Assembly: GCA_030632625.1 (NCBI GenBank)
Contig: DAOVUK010000116.1
Coordinates: forward strand, 1 to 8,191
Origin: Gammaproteobacteria bacterium
Lineage (GTDB): Bacteria > Pseudomonadota > Gammaproteobacteria > GRL18
Length of the DNA: 8,191 bases
Reading direction: 5' to 3'
Of the stretch, positions 7,689-8,191 are shown piece by piece. The notes below the pieces were generated by a model, which worked only from the letters and a program-made list of their open reading frames with translations, did not search any database and had not been told where the DNA came from. Numbering within the stretch: position 1 is the first letter of the stretch; each line of letters begins with the position of its first letter. The position numbers and the translations under genes are program-made.

Positions 7689-7765
7689 GTTTGTAAGTTT
7701 GTAAGTTTGTAAGTTTGTAAGTTGTTACGCTTTTACATATAAACATACCAACATACAAACTTACA
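7689..7765. repeat. GTTTGTAA octamer array with inverted counterpart; possible bidirectional terminator
   Basis: Four perfect octamers GTTTGTAA run from 7689 to 7720, followed by a degenerate GTTGTTAC. Downstream, CAAACTTACA at 7756-7765 is the reverse complement of TGTAAGTTTG, which occurs in the array at 7692-7701, 7700-7709 and 7708-7717. A 10-bp stem with a variable loop can therefore form between the convergent ends of ispG and the right-edge gene. It could end transcription from both sides, though no strong T run follows the stem. The stop codon of the minus-strand neighbour (7761-7763) is inside the repeat. The units resemble the GTTGTAA heptamers flanking the topA-ispG gap. Confidence 0.8.
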
Positions 7766-8191
7766 GCCGTTTGTAAACTGCCTTATTCAAAACCCCATCC
7801 CATTGATACAAACAGGCAAAGTCTCCTTCCGGCTCTGTTCTTAACTGACAGCTATCATTGATATATTCTGCCTCAGGCACGGTCCAGGCTTCAAATTCAT
7901 TACTGCAAATTCCTTCCGGACGACGGTGTTCACTCACGTATTGCAAGTCAAGCTGTGCATCATTATGAGTCCAGCGATAACGTGTTTCAAAAATAAAGCA
8001 CTGGCCATCATCAGAATATTGCTGATAAAAACCAGTACCATCCTCAAGCACTTCTTCAAGTCCGTCTTTAACCAATTGGCAGCCATCCTGCATAGAATAA
8101 GTCTGGTATTTTCCCGCTAATTGATAAGCTGTTGTCAGTATCGGTTTAAATTCAATATCCGCATTTAAAACATTTAACCAGCCTTTACTGA
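7761..8191 (-). CDS. Unrecognised protein, C-terminal part (cut by window edge)
   Basis: The minus-strand frame is open from the right edge to a TAA at 7761-7763, giving about 142 complete codons. An internal ATG at 8093 is not the likely start, because upstream codons in frame read SKGWLNVLNADIEFKPILTT and continue off the window. I do not recognise the family. The visible part is acidic and rich in aromatic residues, with five cysteines (DGCQLV, GQCFIF, GICSNE, DSCQLR, FACLYQ). Alternating segments such as CFIFETRYRW and AQLDLQYVSE suggest a beta-rich fold, and the cysteines could form disulfides in an exported protein. Both ideas are inferences; the N-terminus that would show a signal peptide or lipobox is missing. 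It ends KAVYKRL, with the last codon and stop in repeat sequence. Confidence 0.75.
   Translation of the reverse strand, partial: SKGWLNVLNADIEFKPILTTAYQLAGKYQTYSMQDGCQLVKDGLEEVLEDGTGFYQQYSDDGQCFIFETRYRWTHNDAQLDLQYVSEHRRPEGICSNEFEAWTVPEAEYINDSCQLRTEPEGDFACLYQWDGVLNKAVYKRL

Noticed and set aside
7420..7758. 112-codon minus-strand reading frame over the end of ispG
   Set aside because: It is antisense to the conserved iron-sulfur region of ispG, and its start lies in the octamer repeat; a shadow frame.
7761..8093. Complete 110-residue gene starting at the ATG at 8093
   Set aside because: The frame is open upstream to the window edge with protein-like sequence, so this ATG is most likely internal.

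Overview
The window looks like chromosomal DNA of a gammaproteobacterium of moderate-to-low GC. TopA, the E. coli-type YcaO and IspG all resemble gammaproteobacterial proteins along their length. The sequence does not let me name a genus. No rRNA, tRNA, CRISPR array, prophage or plasmid functions were seen.

Layout: (1) 1-127, minus strand, the first 42 codons of folE (GTP cyclohydrolase I), running off the left edge. (2) 254-335, a compact block of 18-bp tandem repeats ending in a perfect palindrome; it supplies the stop codon of the next gene. (3) 332-2074, minus strand, ycaO (accessory factor for ribosomal protein S12 methylthiolation). (4) 2116-2739, plus strand, divergent from ycaO with only 41 bp between them, a bacterial homologue of the eukaryotic N-terminal glutamine amidohydrolase NTAQ1. 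(5) 2733-3248, minus strand, a thiopurine/tellurite methyltransferase remnant lacking its N-terminal third. (6) 3432-6146, plus strand, topA (DNA topoisomerase I) with a (KKKAV)n lysine tail. (7) 6147-6474, a 328-bp gap without a gene, holding a 204-bp MITE-like element with inverted ends and an 8-bp flanking direct repeat, framed by GTTGTAA heptamer repeats in opposite orientations. (8) 6475-7677, plus strand, ispG (MEP isoprenoid pathway). (9) 7689-7765, four copies of GTTTGTAA followed by inverted copies. (10) 7761-8191, minus strand, the C-terminal part of an unrecognised cysteine-containing protein running off the right edge.

The genes are mostly unrelated housekeeping functions (folate, ribosome modification, DNA topology, isoprenoids) and do not form one pathway or one operon. 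Two themes stand out. One is NTAQ1, which would add an N-terminal Gln to Glu step, plausibly upstream of a bacterial N-degron pathway. The other is that small repeats sit directly on gene edges: three stop codons (ycaO, topA, the right-edge gene) lie inside repeat sequence, and the ispG start is immediately preceded by a repeat where a ribosome binding site would be expected. I found no defence system, biosynthetic cluster or other large undescribed system.
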